Source: Cloeon dipterum | Taxonomy: Eukaryota > Arthropoda > Insecta > Ephemeroptera > Baetidae | Length of the DNA stretch: 64,000 nt | NCBI RefSeq assembly: GCF_949628265.1 | Contig: NC_088788.1 | Coordinates: forward strand, 24,972,335-25,036,334 | Direction: 5' to 3' | Shown here: in pieces, positions 12,325-26,349 of the stretch | How positions within the stretch are numbered: position 1 is the stretch's first letter | Layout: every line of letters begins with the position of its first letter | The notes under the pieces: model-generated | The model's database searches: none | What the model saw: only the letters and a program-made list of their open reading frames with translations | Told to the model about the DNA's origin: nothing | Made by a program: the position numbers and the translations under genes

Positions 12325-13882
12325 AGTTGAATTGATATGTAGATGCGAAAACATCATATTTTTATTCTTGGGGCAGGTTGTTCTTGCTGAGCATATGCTT
12401 CACGTGTAGAAATAGAATTTCATGGCAATTAACTTCGGAAATCCTGGCTTTGCTTTAAAATGCAAGAGCATTTTTCAAAGAAAATTATTTAAAAATTCTT
12501 GGTAATGACTTCAGACTAAAGATAGCCACTAGCATCAATTCTCGAACGTTTCGATTTCGCAAATTTCTTGGCACAGCGTATATAATAAGTGCATGCGCCA
12601 ACACTAAAAAACGGCGGTCCACTTTATTTAATGCTTGTGAGCAGCGGATGTACACATTCAGTGACCAACAGCAGTAGCGAGCGTCTGATTAATGGGCTTT
12701 TAAGCAAACCAAAACCAAACGGCCGCACCACGTTTATTAGACAGTGCCGCCTCGTTAATTTATGCACCGGCGGGTGACTTCTTCCTTTTTTTCATTTAAT
12801 TACCCGGACGACTTTATTAGGCAAACTCGCTATTTGCACGCGACCGGGACGGAATTTATTTTGCAGCGGTGAGAAATGGCGACGGTTAGCGCAGAGATCA
12901 GATCCAGCTAGAGCGCAGCACGGTATTAATTAAGCGGCTGGGGGATTTTTTCGCGGCATTATTTGCATTTGCGCCTGCAGCACACTCTCTGCTCTTTTTT
13001 ATTTATAAACGCGAGACCAGAAATTCATTGCTGGCAGCCAAGTGCACGCGCTGGCCACTTTTTCCCCTGCAGCGCACCACCGCAGGTATATGCTGATGCA
13101 TTTCAATGACACTCTGCTCTGCATTCTTCTGCGCTCACTTGCAAATGCAAATCGCAGCCGACCGATTAAATCGCGCTCTGCTGTTTCAGTCAGAAAGAAA
13201 TGCGCTTAATTGCCATGGAAATTATGACATCACGGAGGTGGTGCGGAGTTCAAAGAAATAATTATTATAATTGCAAATTGTAAGAGATTAAGGTATACTA
13301 TTGCAATTTTAATAATTGAAAGTGATTATACATCTGTGTGTATTTTTTGCTTCATTGACGATCTGCATCAAATTAACTGATAATTGCGAAATTTCATTTT
13401 TTCTTGGGTCACTGTAAGATTTTTTACTTGAATCGGTTCTGCAGAAGAATTACCAAACAAATATTTTAACTTAAAATTTGGAGATTTAATGTAAAATTTT
13501 TTGAAATAAAAAAGAACCAGCTATTAATTGTTAGTTATTATTCAACTAGTGTCAACGTGGAAGCTATTGCCCTATTTGATGAGAGCATTCATCAAAGTAA
13601 ATTTAGAAGTCTTAGCCATTTTTTTAAAATGTAGGTGTAAAATTTAGTCGTTACCATCTGTAGAATTTTCTGTAACCTTGAGTAGGTTTAAGTTCTTATC
13701 AGTAACTCAATAATTAGTTTTTTTTAAATTTTTTACGAATAGATCACATTATGAATTTAGGTAGTGCCAACTTCTTTGACAAAATTTTTAAAATTGGTTA
13801 GAATTTCATCATAATTTTAACAAGGACCAATTTTTCGCATTTGTTTTTATATTTTGTTTCATAACGTTTTATAGTTAAAAAG

Positions 13883-13934
13883 GACTGCTGATGAGGGCTG
13901 ATTGTGAGGAGCTGAACACAATAGTTGTCCAGTT
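13883..13934 (+). ncRNA. hammerhead ribozyme-like motif, copy B
   Basis: The core CTGATGA is at 13888-13894. Stem I is GACTG (13883-13887) with CAGTT (13930-13934), including one G-U pair. GAA is at 13914-13916. After one extra C, stem III is ACAA (13918-13921) with TTGT (13925-13928) around TAG, and the cleavage-site C is at 13929. The stem II segment (13895-13913) pairs GGCT with AGCT if one G is bulged. The extra base between GAA and stem III suggests decay. Both copies A and B are followed by a GAGAAGAGCT word (8458 and 14026), so the repeat unit is probably longer than the ribozyme. Confidence 0.6.
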
Positions 13935-16900
13935 AAAATAACAAGCGAGAAAATTTTCAAATAATTTTCCTTTGATTCAGAATTTTGCTCATTGTGACCG
14001 TGACCCGTCCTTGTGAAGCCGTGCCGAGAAGAGCTATATTATTTGTAGTTTCCTTTTTTATTTTAAACAGTTTCAATTTTTGTTAAAATTCAAGTTTTCT
14101 TTCGTTGAGCTTTAACGTGAAATCATAATTAAACATTAAATTTTTTCCACAGTTATACATTTTATTCGTGCGAAGATTGGACGAGGTTACCAGCAGTTAA
14201 TGAACCGTCCGCGCTACTGCTTAACAATTCCCAATTCAGCCCAATTATTGCAATTATTTGCATGCACACGGCGCACGGCCAACTTGTATGGCCGAATTAG
14301 CATATTATTACGGACAAGATTCTCTAGCTGGCAGGGCGTCAGGCCAGATTGAATGGCGCGATCGGAAGAATATTCATATGTAAATGGCACGATTATTGAC
14401 CGCAGACGTGCATTTGCTCTAAAATATAATTACGTCTCTGCGCAAATTATCAGCCTCTGCAATGCATGCAATTTCTCGCCAGCCCTTCTTCGCGCAGCCC
14501 AATTAAATCGAACATCTAACCGAGGAAATAAGCGTCTCCTTTGCCTTGATGCTTTTCTTTCCTTCGCACCTGGCCCACAGGCGATAATAAGTAGCACTGG
14601 ATACCGTCACTAAACGCATGTTAAAATTCCTTGCGTCTTGGTTATACCATCGATCTCTCTGGAAATCCTTTTAAAATTTAAATATATTTGATAAATCATT
14701 TTGCAATTTTTGAAATTGATCTTTATATACGTCTAATAGAAATCAACATTGATGTGATTCATAAAATTCTGCCCATAGTATTATATGAATTACAATTGAA
14801 AGTTTGTATTTGAATAATAAAGGGGCAAATTTTGTTAATTAAATTGGAAATTAATTAATAAAAAGAGTTATCATTGTATGATATGTTTAAAATGCGACTG
14901 TATATAATTTTCATAAGTCGGAGATATGAGTATACCCCCACCCGACGGTAAGAAAACAGGTAGCTAGAACTCGTGTGTATTACAGTGGCAGAAGACAAAT
15001 AATAAAATTAATTAAAAACGAAGTCAAGTGTAAAAATACCTGTCCTTCTAATGACGCGGGATTCCATCTCGATAGAAAATAAAAAGCATGCTGATGGGGC
15101 GATGACAAGCGAGTGTCTCTCTTGGCAGACAACACAAAAAAGCGGCTGCTGTGTAGCGCTCTCAATGAAGGCTATTTGACGCGTCGACACGCGTTTTTTC
15201 ACCAGGGCGTAAGAGCACAAATTATACACCAAACTCACTTAAGGGACTCCCCCCAGAGCGCAGCGAAAGACGAGACAATAAATGAAACAGCAGCTCGTAT
15301 TGCCTGCTTAGAAGTAATTTCGCCTCAGTCATGCAGTCTTATTAACGCATACGCATTCACACAAACTCTCCAGCCGCCCCACCACTCATCCAGTTGCATT
15401 CAAAATTCCTGCTGCTTTTTGTAAATCGGCGTCTACATAATTAACGTTGCCGTAATGAAGCACGACACCTGTTTGAAATGCTTTTTTTTCAGACACGGAA
15501 TTCGTGGGTGGGTGGGTGCGAGATGTGTCTGATCCGCGGCAAAGGGCACAAAACGCGATCGATTGTCCGCGCGTTAATTGGATCGGCGCGACTCTGTTGC
15601 CTTGATGAAGAGGTTCGGATCTCAGACGATGAGCTTCGTTTTTTTTTTAATTTGGTGCTTGCCCCTGCTAATAGCAGAGGAATTCTTAATAATTAATCAC
15701 CTCCGGTCTCAGAAACCAAAGAGGAGAACGCCTAAATCGTCATTGGCGGCTTAAAAGCAATCAGTGTCTCGTAATGAAAAATACTTTCAAATTGACATCA
15801 ACTGTGTGATTTTCTGATCTTGCAAGGCGCGGTAGTTTTTCGCATAGGTCCCTAAAAATATTCAGGCTAATAATGCACAATTTTTACAATAAATTTGTGA
15901 AGATATCTTTATGAGCACGAATGTTGTTTGTCATAGATATATCAGATGAAAAGTAGAACATTAAAAAATTTGAAGTATTACATTAATTTCAGTTTTTAAT
16001 AAATAAATATAAATAGCACTGGAAGGTGACCGCACTCCTTAATGAGCAACTTGATGACGTGCAGAAGTGAATTTTGGTGATTATGTAGTACAATTTACTG
16101 AAGCTGTCTTTACGATGTGCACATTTTGTAGTTCAAACCAAAAGCATCGAAAAAAACGGGATGAATTTTTACCAAGCACTTGGGAGCCACCCCGACGCAA
16201 AGATTTACTATCTAACCTGTTCCGATGATCATGTCTGAACTTAAGGGTGACCCCTAACAGATATAAATAAAACAGAGTGATCAAACTCGAATTTCTGATT
16301 AACTGAAATCGAATAATCCTTAAGGCAACATAATATCTAAAAATTAGAGAAACTGTTTTTCACATTTTTAAAATCGGGAGTCACTTGATAAATCAGTTTA
16401 AAACCAGCTATTCAAGATATCTCAGATTAAGCCTAAATTCTATGGCACGCAAGCAATCGTTTATGAATCAAACATTATTGACTGGGATTCCGAAATGTTT
16501 TGAACAATCCTAATCCGTTAGCCTGCATACCTTGTTCAATTACATAACACCGTGAAAAAGAAAGCTAAAATATCCAGTAAAAGATAAACTTTTACCATTT
16601 TCTCTCCAGTAATATGAATAACTCTATAGTTTAACTCAAGCTTCTAAGACTGCAATGCCAAAACAGTGATCCAAAAACTTATTAAATTTTGTTGTAAACG
16701 ATTGTGTGTTTAATAAAGATACATAATATACCCAGAAGTTCTTCTGGCCCCAGTTTGAAAAAGAGATACAATTCGTCCGGTCTGCATGGGGCTAAAATTC
16801 GATTAGCGCGGCCACTGATACTTTCAACACGGGGTGCATCACGCAATGACAAACTACCTCATCGCGAGCCGGCGATTATAATGGCAAAAATCAGCAGAGT

Positions 16901-19900
16901 CCATCCGCCAAAAATCGCGCAGACCACACTCGGGCCAAAACAGCTTTTCGGCGTCAATCACAGCCGCTGGTACACGGGCCCGACGTAAATCAAATTTTCC
17001 TCATCGAGCTGGCTTTTATTTTTTGCCCCGGCTGGCCACGATTACACTCGCACGCTGACATTTATCCAGCCGGCCTGAATGGCTGGAGAGCATTACGTGA
17101 GAGATATTCGCGTCCAGCCAGGATAATACACGCACGCCGAGAATAATAATACTCCCCCTGTACTTATGGGCAGAGCATGATGATAATAACGGTCCTCGCG
17201 TGTCATTACTGCTAGGCGGGCTAGCCTAATAGAATGTCACTTGCAGCAGATAACTTCATTCCAAATCTCGCCCGCCAGCATCATAACAAGCCGCCTGCTC
17301 CCCATGTGAGTGTGTGTATGTGTTTGTGTGCCGTTGAGGTGCGAATGAATGGCCGGCTCGAGAGCGAATTTCACACATTCTCTCACAAAGCAGCCAGCAC
17401 GGGCGCCGCCACCACCGCCGCTCGTCCGCCTCATTTTTATATTCCTGCCTCTCTCTCCGCTCTCTGGGGAAAGGCAATTTAAAACAGATTGAAACTGGCA
17501 TAATAATTCAATTACTGAGATGAAAGGAAATCGAGCCTCGTCCCCTGTTGGCCTCCCCCAGCCGTGCGGCAGCCGACAGTCCCGGAAGCCCTGGCACCGG
17601 TCGGACTTTGGGCAACGCTCACACTTGCCCAAAACAAGCTAGGGCACATCACCAGGTCAGTGGGCGATTCTCACTATGTTATATACAGACACTGAATCTG
17701 AAATAAATTCAGCTGCTTTTGAAGTTTATTTCTAGTCTTTACTTATGTTAACGATATAATTGAAAAAATTTAAAGACTTATTGGATTGCGACGATTGCGT
17801 TGTAAGTATAATTTTCTTACTTTCTTCAATTATTTTAATTTCTATGCTAGTCAAGTTCGTTAATAATTTAATTTTGAGATGACTAATTTTAAAACTGCTT
17901 TAGAAATACGCATTTTGTCAAAAATCTTAATTTTTCTCTTGTCATGAACATACAGAACACCGAAACAGGTGGATTAATTGCTTCAAGGTAAAAATATTGT
18001 TTTCGTGATGTTCAGTATTACAAAATCATCACTTCAATAAAATTGGAAAATATGGTTATGCAGCAGAATATCAACCGCGGGCAGCGAAAAATTATTCTTA
18101 ATTGGTGAAACAAACTTTTGTTATTTTTCTCAATCACAACTCATTTTTCCAAACAGGCCCAAAGACATATTACGGCGAGGAATAACAACGTTATGTATAT
18201 GCGCGTCCAGGGAAAGAAATTATACGTATTTTAGATGCGATGATGTGAAAAGTAAACAACCCTTAAATCCACACAAGCGTGCGCGAGGACATAAATAATA
18301 AAAAAGCAGCATCCACGCGCGCATTTACGCGAATCGAAAATAAAAAAATATGGCATTAATTTCCTCTGGCTACTCTTCCGTTTGAATTCAGCTCCTGTTA
18401 TTTTTTACGCTGGCTACTGTAGAAAATTAAAGCCCTGCGTTTCGCCTGCGTCTTTTCCGATCGTGCGTATAGTATGCACGCAAAACAGCGTATTAATTGG
18501 AAAAGCGGCAAATAAAAGGCAAAAATTAATGGAAATAAATAAATTCCTGTTTTTTGCTGCTGCTCAAAGATAAAAAAGGCTTCTGCGTGTGAGCTGCGAA
18601 AAATGATGAAAGGAAACTTTCAGCAGCAGCACCACAATGTATGGAAATATTTTCATTTCATTTAAACCTTGCCTTGAGCTTCATCAAATATATAGATTTG
18701 CTCTCGGTAATAAAATATTAAGTCTCGTGTTTTGCTGTGCAAAAACCCTGTGCTTTTGATGAATGAAACAGATTTGCTACTGGAACAAAGTTTATCGCTT
18801 TGACTTTGCGATGTCAAATTAATAAAATAAAACACTCAACTTTTATGTGAAACGATGAGAGAATTATACCTTTTAGGCTTTTAGCGGAATAAAAATTAAT
18901 AAAACAAAATATGCTGGCGCAAAAGTCCTCTCTCTACGGTTGGTTGCAACGACTATGGCTGCCGCAGTCACAAGATTGAAGTGATCACTGATGAAAAACA
19001 TATAAATAATATCGCTTTTGCAAGCAACAAGCCGCACACTTTGTCAGGGATGCAAGCAAAGTACGTCATTTTGCTGAGTGCCTTGGGTATACAGAGTAGA
19101 TATGCAGCACGCTTAACACTATTGTTTGCCAGGCTGCTTGATTCAGTGTTGCAGGCGGTAAAGCTGAGCAGCTTTCACTCCAACGTTATTGCAAATATAT
19201 AATACGTTTTCTAGCAATGAGAACAGCGCTGCATTACTGTTTGTAGAGTTTTTGGACTAAAAATAAAGTAAGTTATATTGAAATCATCATGGGTTACTCG
19301 ACAGCAGCGATGAGAAAATAATTCAGCTAATTCAACGTTTAGAAGATCAGTTTGATGTTGCTTACAAGGAAATTCTGTGAAACGAACACATCTTATATTA
19401 TTCCTTTTACATTTTTGTGTAGTAAACCAGGAATGTTTTTCATTAGAAAAAACGTTATGTGAATCGTGAAAATAAATCATGAATTGACAAACTATCACAC
19501 ATGTAATGAATTGATATTTATTAGCAGAGTATGAATATGGTTATATAAATTCCGTTGCAAAGAAGTTTTTTCAAAAGAGTTCCTGGCAAACTGAGCAAAA
19601 CAGATTGGAGAGAAACTCTGACGAGGGGCGACGAATAGTCCCACTATTCCCGGATTGTCAATTTTTCATATCTGCTGAGCATTTGAAGAGAAAAAAACAT
19701 GATTTCCTCTCCTCTGCATAATGCTTTCACCCCGCTGAATAATTCGTATCAGAGAAGCAGCCGGAAAAATGGACAGAGCATTACTCACGAGATTGGAAAA
19801 GCAGGGGCTATTCTCGATTTGAAAATATTGTAAATTGGAGGGATCAAGACGAGGAGAGTTGCCATGCACGTGCCATAAAGTTGTATCGTCCACACATTTA

Positions 19901-20665
19901 CACGCCGATCGCGCGCGCGGCGCTCACTCCTCTGGCTGATAAATGAGAAAATATATGTGTATGTGTACGAATGCGAGTTTGGTCATGGAAATCGCTTTTT
20001 ATGAGCTGCTAGATAGGGTCGCCGGACGAGCGCATTAGGCGAGTGTGCATAAGCTGGTTCGACGCTTGTAAAATGCGCGGCGCATCATTTTTTAAGGAAG
20101 ATCATATATTATAATAACACGGGGCTGAGAAAGCAATTTCCTGTGGGCCGGCCCCGGTCCATCATCCCTCTCTATCAGACGCGCCACCTGACTGCATTTG
20201 ATACACTGCGAGGGCACTGCACACCCGCTGCTCCCCTTGAACTTGCAAAGCTGAACGCTGGCCCCTTCTTTACAGCGGCCAGAAATCAGCTATAGTTGGC
20301 CGCTAGCACCGTTAAATTAACTGCTAGAATTTTAACTAAAATCATTCTAACAATCGTGACCACATACTCATCGATGATAATGGCAATCAATTCAGTAGAT
20401 GAATCTTGCATTCCTAAGTTTCCATTGAGGAAACTCTGTTACATGGCCACAGAACGGCAGCAAAAAATAATTGTTTGGCGTAAATAGAGATACCAGATTA
20501 TAAAAAGGATGTTAACTCTATGCATACAAAAATGACCGAAAAGTTTTATCTCTTGATTTTTTTAACTTCAATACTTATGGAACCTTACAAATTTTTAATT
20601 CGTTTAAAAAACTAAAACTTGATTCAAGAGAAAAGCATTTATTTTGTAACAAAAACGCAAGCTGC

Positions 20666-20671
20666 TTTATT
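20666..20671 (-). terminator. poly(A) signal of the USP gene
   Basis: AATAAA on the minus strand, about 20 nt downstream of the USP stop codon. A second AATAAA lies about 28 nt further downstream. Confidence 0.6.
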
Positions 20672-20691
20672 CTTCACAAACAAATTATATG

Positions 20692-22428
20692 CTACAAGCC
20701 TGAAATTTTGCTGTAAAGAAGGAGGTAGCAATTTGTAGTCACCTCCTCCGAATCCAATTCCGCTTTATCAGTACGTTTGACAATACTGTCATCGCAGCAG
20801 ATCCATTCTTGGTCGACGCTCCTGTGGAGGTAGGTGTAGTAATGTCCTCTATCCACTTCATTCCCTTGGTGCACAATCAAACCGGTCAACTCATAGTGAG
20901 TGTCGTGGATCTAGAATCACACTTTATTAGTTTTTTTTTCAAAGCGAAAAGATTGAATTTGTTGCCTCAGTGTTCTGATCATCGTCATCTTCTGGGATAC
21001 TCAGCAAAGTTCCGTCCGCGCTTCTTTCGTTTCCCCTTAAAGGCGAAGATTTTATGCAGTCTAATACTTTAAACATAAAAACTTACCTTTCGTAGGAGAG
21101 GAGGACCAAGTTCAAAGTTACCTCCACAGGCACCAAGTTTTTGACCGGCTCTTTTTCTTTCTCATTCCACATGCATCTTCCCAGTTGAATTAAGAGAAGA
21201 CTGAATAAGGTGTCAGACATGAAACCAAACTCAAATGAAAAAATAACATACTCAGGCATGTCCACAAAATTGTTGGTTGAAGGCTGGATATCTTCAAGGC
21301 TCTGCCCTATCAGCGTTTGAATTGATTTTTCATCATTTCCCAACATGATACGATAGATGTATTCAACATTTTTAGTGCCAGATGGATTCGGGCATCTAAA
21401 GAAATAAATTTTTAACTTCAAATACCGACAAAATACAGTTTTTACCTGGTGCTGGTGGCATTGGTGATTACTCGGAAAAACTGAGAAATCTCCTGTTCAC
21501 TTTGAGAATTAATGAATTCAAAGAGTTTTGCTATGAATTCTGCTGGGTCATGCTGGTCTTTTTGTCTGAAACCAAATTTTTCCTCTGCAAATTTTCCCAG
21601 CTCCAAGATGTGTTTGTCCAGTTCGTTTTGAGACAATCTCATCGACTGCTTTATGTGATTGCTGATTCCTTTGAATGCATTGAACAAGGTCCTTTCGTAT
21701 TCACCTTCAATGCTATCAATGTTCCAATTAACAAAGTAGTTGACAATCTTTGGAGATGAAAGGAGGAGTTGGATCGATGAAATGATGTAGCACAGGTAGC
21801 GAGGGTTTTTGAATCTAATCACAATGAACAGAGTTCAAATTATTCTAACCCTAATCAAAATGATTGAATATTACCCTGGGTGGTTGATTTTATTTGTTGC
21901 TGGTGTAGGCCTCTCAGCAGGAATATTCTGGAAAGCCTTGCTGCAATAATATTTTCAATATAAAATCGGTAAAAACACAAGACTCAGCTTACAATATTGT
22001 GTTCGCTGGAGCATTGACCTTGACTGTTATACTTATTTCCGGTTCTACTGGCAGAGAATTGTGGGAATCTTCTTTGTTGTTTACAACGGGTTTGCTCGTT
22101 TCAGCCCTGAGTGACGTAGTAAAATTTTTGAAGTGATTATGATAAACGTTGCAAACAACAATCTTTAATTCAAATAAATTTTAAATGAAAACCTTTTACG
22201 TTGACGTTCATTTCGATCCTTGAAATATTCCCTCATCGTCGACGCCATCCTTGATTCAACCATTTGTGGCCCCGCAGCATAAGCGTTTTCCTCGATGTAT
22301 TTCAGGAATTCCTTATCTTCACACAGGGGTGGGGGATTTTTAAATCTTGTATTTAGCTTCGCAAATCCAACTGCTCTCTTGTGGCTCACGCAGGGACCAG
22401 AATTTGGCTTTGCGACCGTTTTTCCCAT
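20692..22428 (-). CDS. divergent ubiquitin-specific protease (USP, peptidase C19)
   Basis: Model of seven exons: 22428-22193, 22106-21993, 21940-21875, 21814-21446, 21395-21087, 21035-20966, 20910-20692; 1383 nt, 460 aa, all phases closing. It should remove ubiquitin from substrates. The Cys box is GFKNPRYLCYIISSIQ, with catalytic Cys147 and oxyanion Asn142 kept but the usual GNT before Cys replaced by RYL. RQKDQHDPAEF is the QD motif. The His box is GLIVHQGN...RGHYYTY with His411, and Asp428 follows Trp424. The N-terminal 138 residues are basic, polar and unrecognised. Introns are 50-86 bp. The sixth starts with GC, not GT: GAG|GCAACA to TTCTAG, 55 bp; only this joins the frames. Reading through it gives a stop before the His box. 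The exon 1 donor AAAG|GTTTTC is weak. No orthologue subgroup is assigned. Confidence 0.85.
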
Positions 22429-25400
22429 GATAAGATTTACAAAACTGTGAACAAAGAGTGAAGTTTAAAGCAACAATTGATTTTCAAAAGTTGTTATGTA
22501 ACAAATTTTTAAAGCAAAAATGTTGTTTACAAAGGAACTCATTGTCAGGGTAAGTTTCGCTGTAACATGCAAATTTATTGCATCTATTAACTTTCATGAA
22601 ATTAGAGGAAAATGACCAATACAAATTTCAATCCAGCACAATTTCCGAGTTAAAAAAGGCCAAACATTGGTTTTGAATCTCTTAGGGATTCCCATGTTAA
22701 ATATATGAAAATGGACAATTTTCATCCAATATGTGATGAGACAAATCAATCGATAATTAAATTTAGGCAAATAGCTACTTTTATAAGCTCTTTAGGCGTA
22801 AATTTAAAATAAATGTTGATAAAATTAAAGCGTTAATAAGAAAAACGCTTTACGTGAATTTGGAAAGCTTGATTTGAAAATACAGAAAACATTAAAATCG
22901 CAAACCTAGTAGTTATTGAGATCGAATTTAAAAAAATGCATAACCATACACATGAACGGAAAATCGCAAGCGCTCACTAGGGAGAAATTTTCATTTTACA
23001 CCAGTGGCGCAGTTCTGACGTATGGCCGAGCAAATGAAATCCCGTCATGCGTGAGACTCACACTTATAAAATTACTCATAAAATATTATTTATTCATACG
23101 TGTGCGCGAGCAACGAGTGTTTATTTTTATTTTGAAAAAATTTACGGTTCAGTTGGACCCATCAGGTAAAAATTTACTCTCTGGAGGGAGATGAATAGAT
23201 GGTTGGTTGGACGGCCGGGTGGGTGGCTGGTTGGCCGGGTGAATGGCCAGTGGGAGGGCACTGGATGTGCATGAGGATACTGGAAAAACACACGCAGGTG
23301 TTTCTCTACGTTAATTTACAGAGAGCGATCTCCTATGGTTCCGCGCACGCTGGGCACAAATTTCGTTGGCTTAATGGCAAAAACATAAAATGTTTGCAAA
23401 TATACAGTCGTTTGTGTTTGAACTAAATTAAATTGTGAATGTGAATTTTTAAAAGAGAAAGAAGATTGCACTTTCAAACATGTCCGCAGCTCAACAATAG
23501 CAAAAATTGATATCTTCTCCTGGCCTTCTAAAAAATAAACAACCGTGTAAAATCATTTGAAAGTGAAAAATGGTAAATTGACATTAATTGAAACTGCCAT
23601 GTTAAGAAGATCATTTATAAAACCTAGTTTTCGGTTTAATTCAAATAACATTCTTGAAATCGTGTGAGAAAGTTTCATTGTCTAATTCTAATTCGTTTCG
23701 CTCATGCCTGCCAGTTTTTGTCAATTTTAATAAAAAAGCAACTCCAGATGAATAATAATTAAAAATAGGATTCAATGTTCAGGAAAAAGCACAATCAAAA
23801 ATTGTTGTATGCACACAAAAAATAAAGTTAAAAAACCGTGAGAAAAGGAGTACGATTTGCGAGGAACCGCCAAACTCAGTCATAGAGTCGTCTGGTTGGC
23901 TGATACGACTGGTCACAATCGTCATAACAAATGAATCTGGAACCAGCGGCAAGCACACACATAAAGTAGAATGAATAAATATGCGACAGCATCATACACA
24001 CTCACATGCTGCTCTGTGCACCGGTATATGTATAAACATAAGCGCGCGTGGCGGCGGAGAGAGTGAGCGAGCGAGCGAGTGAGTGGGCGAGCGAGGGAAG
24101 CAGCACTTTTCATTGTCACAATATTAAATAAACGAGCTCATAACTTATTTATAAACACATTTTTTATTTCACCCTGCCGGTGGAATTGTGCAAAAAAACC
24201 ACCGGGCCAAATGCAACAGAGGCAGTTAGTGATGCCGAGAAATAAAAGTCCGGTTGGTCCGGAATAAAAGTATAAATTTGAAATTGATCCCGACGCTTAG
24301 CTCACTTTTACGAGTGCCTGCTGAATTCTGGGCTTAACTGCTGTGACGCTACCCTCTCTCTCTCTGGCGACATATTTGCGCTGTGGTAACGAGATGTGTT
24401 TGCATTGATTTTGGCGAACCTTTCACACTTTAGTTAAGAGAAAAATATTGTATCGATGGAATTTGGGCATTGAGTGAAAAAATCGCTGCGAGAAAAAATT
24501 GCACTAACACTACCCCTAACTAAGATTTTGAAATGATGTATGATTTCACCATCTCAGGTAATTTGCTGATGGTCGGATTATTTTGATGGACTCTCTGGTT
24601 AGCACTCCGAAACAAATGTAGCAAAGCAAGAAAGGATAAGCTTGTTTGTGGACAGTTCTATTTCTATGCATCTCTATTTGAAAAGTTAATGCTGGCAAAC
24701 ACATATATTTGATCCAGCTCGCTGGACAACTAATCCAATATATAATTTTCAGCAGTTCACATGTCCCGAGGGCGTTTATTAAGCAAATATTTTGCCAAAA
24801 TCATAATTTGCCTCGCCACGAGAGTTGACTGAAACCCAACCAAAACAGCAGATGCCCCTTCCGTCGTTTCCTGCGCGCTTGGCCAGCCGTGCTCGGCGAG
24901 GACTTAAATCGCCGGCAAATATTTCAGCAAGTGCTTACGGCGCAGCATTAAATCAGAAGGATTATTAATGCGGTCGGTCACTTCGGTTCATTTATTTGCG
25001 CATTGGATCCAGGCAGACCTTAGAATTATTAAGTAGCGCCGATTCCTTGCGCAAATACACACAAATGCGCAGAGGGCCTGGTTTGGATTGGACGGCGAAA
25101 GCGGGGATGAAGAAATTTATGCAACGACGGGAACATTTTAATCGGGCCTATCCAAGCAAACGCCTCCGAGCAGCACGGCGTGTTTGCCAGGGCAAACACA
25201 CGCGGACGCATTTGTCCCGGTCCCGGTGGATTTAATTTGCGAGCAGAAAATAGTGCGAAATATGGTGGCTTTCGCGCGAGGTATGCCGAGCCGCAACATT
25301 AATTTGCAGCTGACAATATGGCTCTTTGATTAATGTGTCACTTCACTTACAACAATATGCGTGAAAGATGCGGTTATTTGGAAATTATGCTCTGCACGCT

Positions 25401-26326
25401 GCAGCCGTGGTGCGGCAGCGGCAAACTAGATTAATATGAATGTGGATTGCAGAACCTATTGTTTTCAAATAGGGGCGATGGAAAATTTCAGTCGCCCATT
25501 TTTGAGTCAGCAAAATAATGGTCAAACGTTTGTCAAGTTTAGCTTTAAATAGTTTGTAGGGTTGTACATGAATTCCATAGCTTCACATAGAACTCGACTG
25601 TAGAATTCACAAATTCCTAACTCGAAAATTTTTAACAATGCTGTATTTTGGTGCAAGGGATATTTCAATCTAATTCATAACTAGTGTTGCAAGAATCCGA
25701 CCAGCAAATTGCGGCAAGGGCCATTTCTTTAGTTTATTTATAAACAAAATTTATATATATATATATTAAAATTCAATTTCTCTTATTCTTTTTTTTCTCC
25801 CGAAGAAATATTTCTTCTCGCACTGCACTTTTATGTGATTGAGACTTTTATCTATTACAAATTGTTGCAAATCGAAATTTAGTTAACTTAATACATTTGA
25901 TATTTAGGATATTTCACGCTGTGAAAGTCAAATTTGGAGCTTTCGATATGTAGTTGATTGACAGGAAAAGTAATCATTTTTATGGATAAAAGAGCTTCCT
26001 TGAATCATTAATTTATCAGGCCAAATCCACTGCTGGCAAACTCATTTAGCCGGGCACAGAAAATCGCTGGAAATCGCATTTGGCGTGGTCTGGACTCGGT
26101 GCGCGTCATTCGGATCCAATAAATGCAAAGCAGCAACCCTTCCAAATTGTCTTTGCACTCGAGCAATCCATCCATCTATCTCTGGCATATACACGCACGC
26201 AGACCGACCCAAACCGAACGAGCCAGCCAACATATACGTGTGTACAAATTCTAATTCCAAACCCTTTTCTCGGCCCCTAATTATACAGGCTGTCTGGTGA
26301 TTCTAATGGTCAGGGAAAGAGGGAAC

Positions 26327-26349
26327 GAGAGAGAGAGAGAGAGAGAGAG
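26327..26349. repeat. (GA)n microsatellite
   Basis: A short GA run of 23 bp. Confidence 0.9.

Noticed and set aside
19211..19498. 95-codon frame on the minus strand
   Set aside because: AT-rich, no family resemblance, no splice neighbours; probably chance.
19633..19649. 7-bp hairpin GAATAGT/ACTATTC next to CTGACGA as a possible fourth hammerhead
   Set aside because: No stem I pairing and no GAA plus stem III plus UH layout in register.
21036..21086. A 26-bp intron alternative between USP exons 5 and 6
   Set aside because: The acceptor at 21037-21036 gives a 51-bp intron of the usual size here and leads into the frame that reaches the His box through the GC-AG intron; the 26-bp option ends in an early stop.
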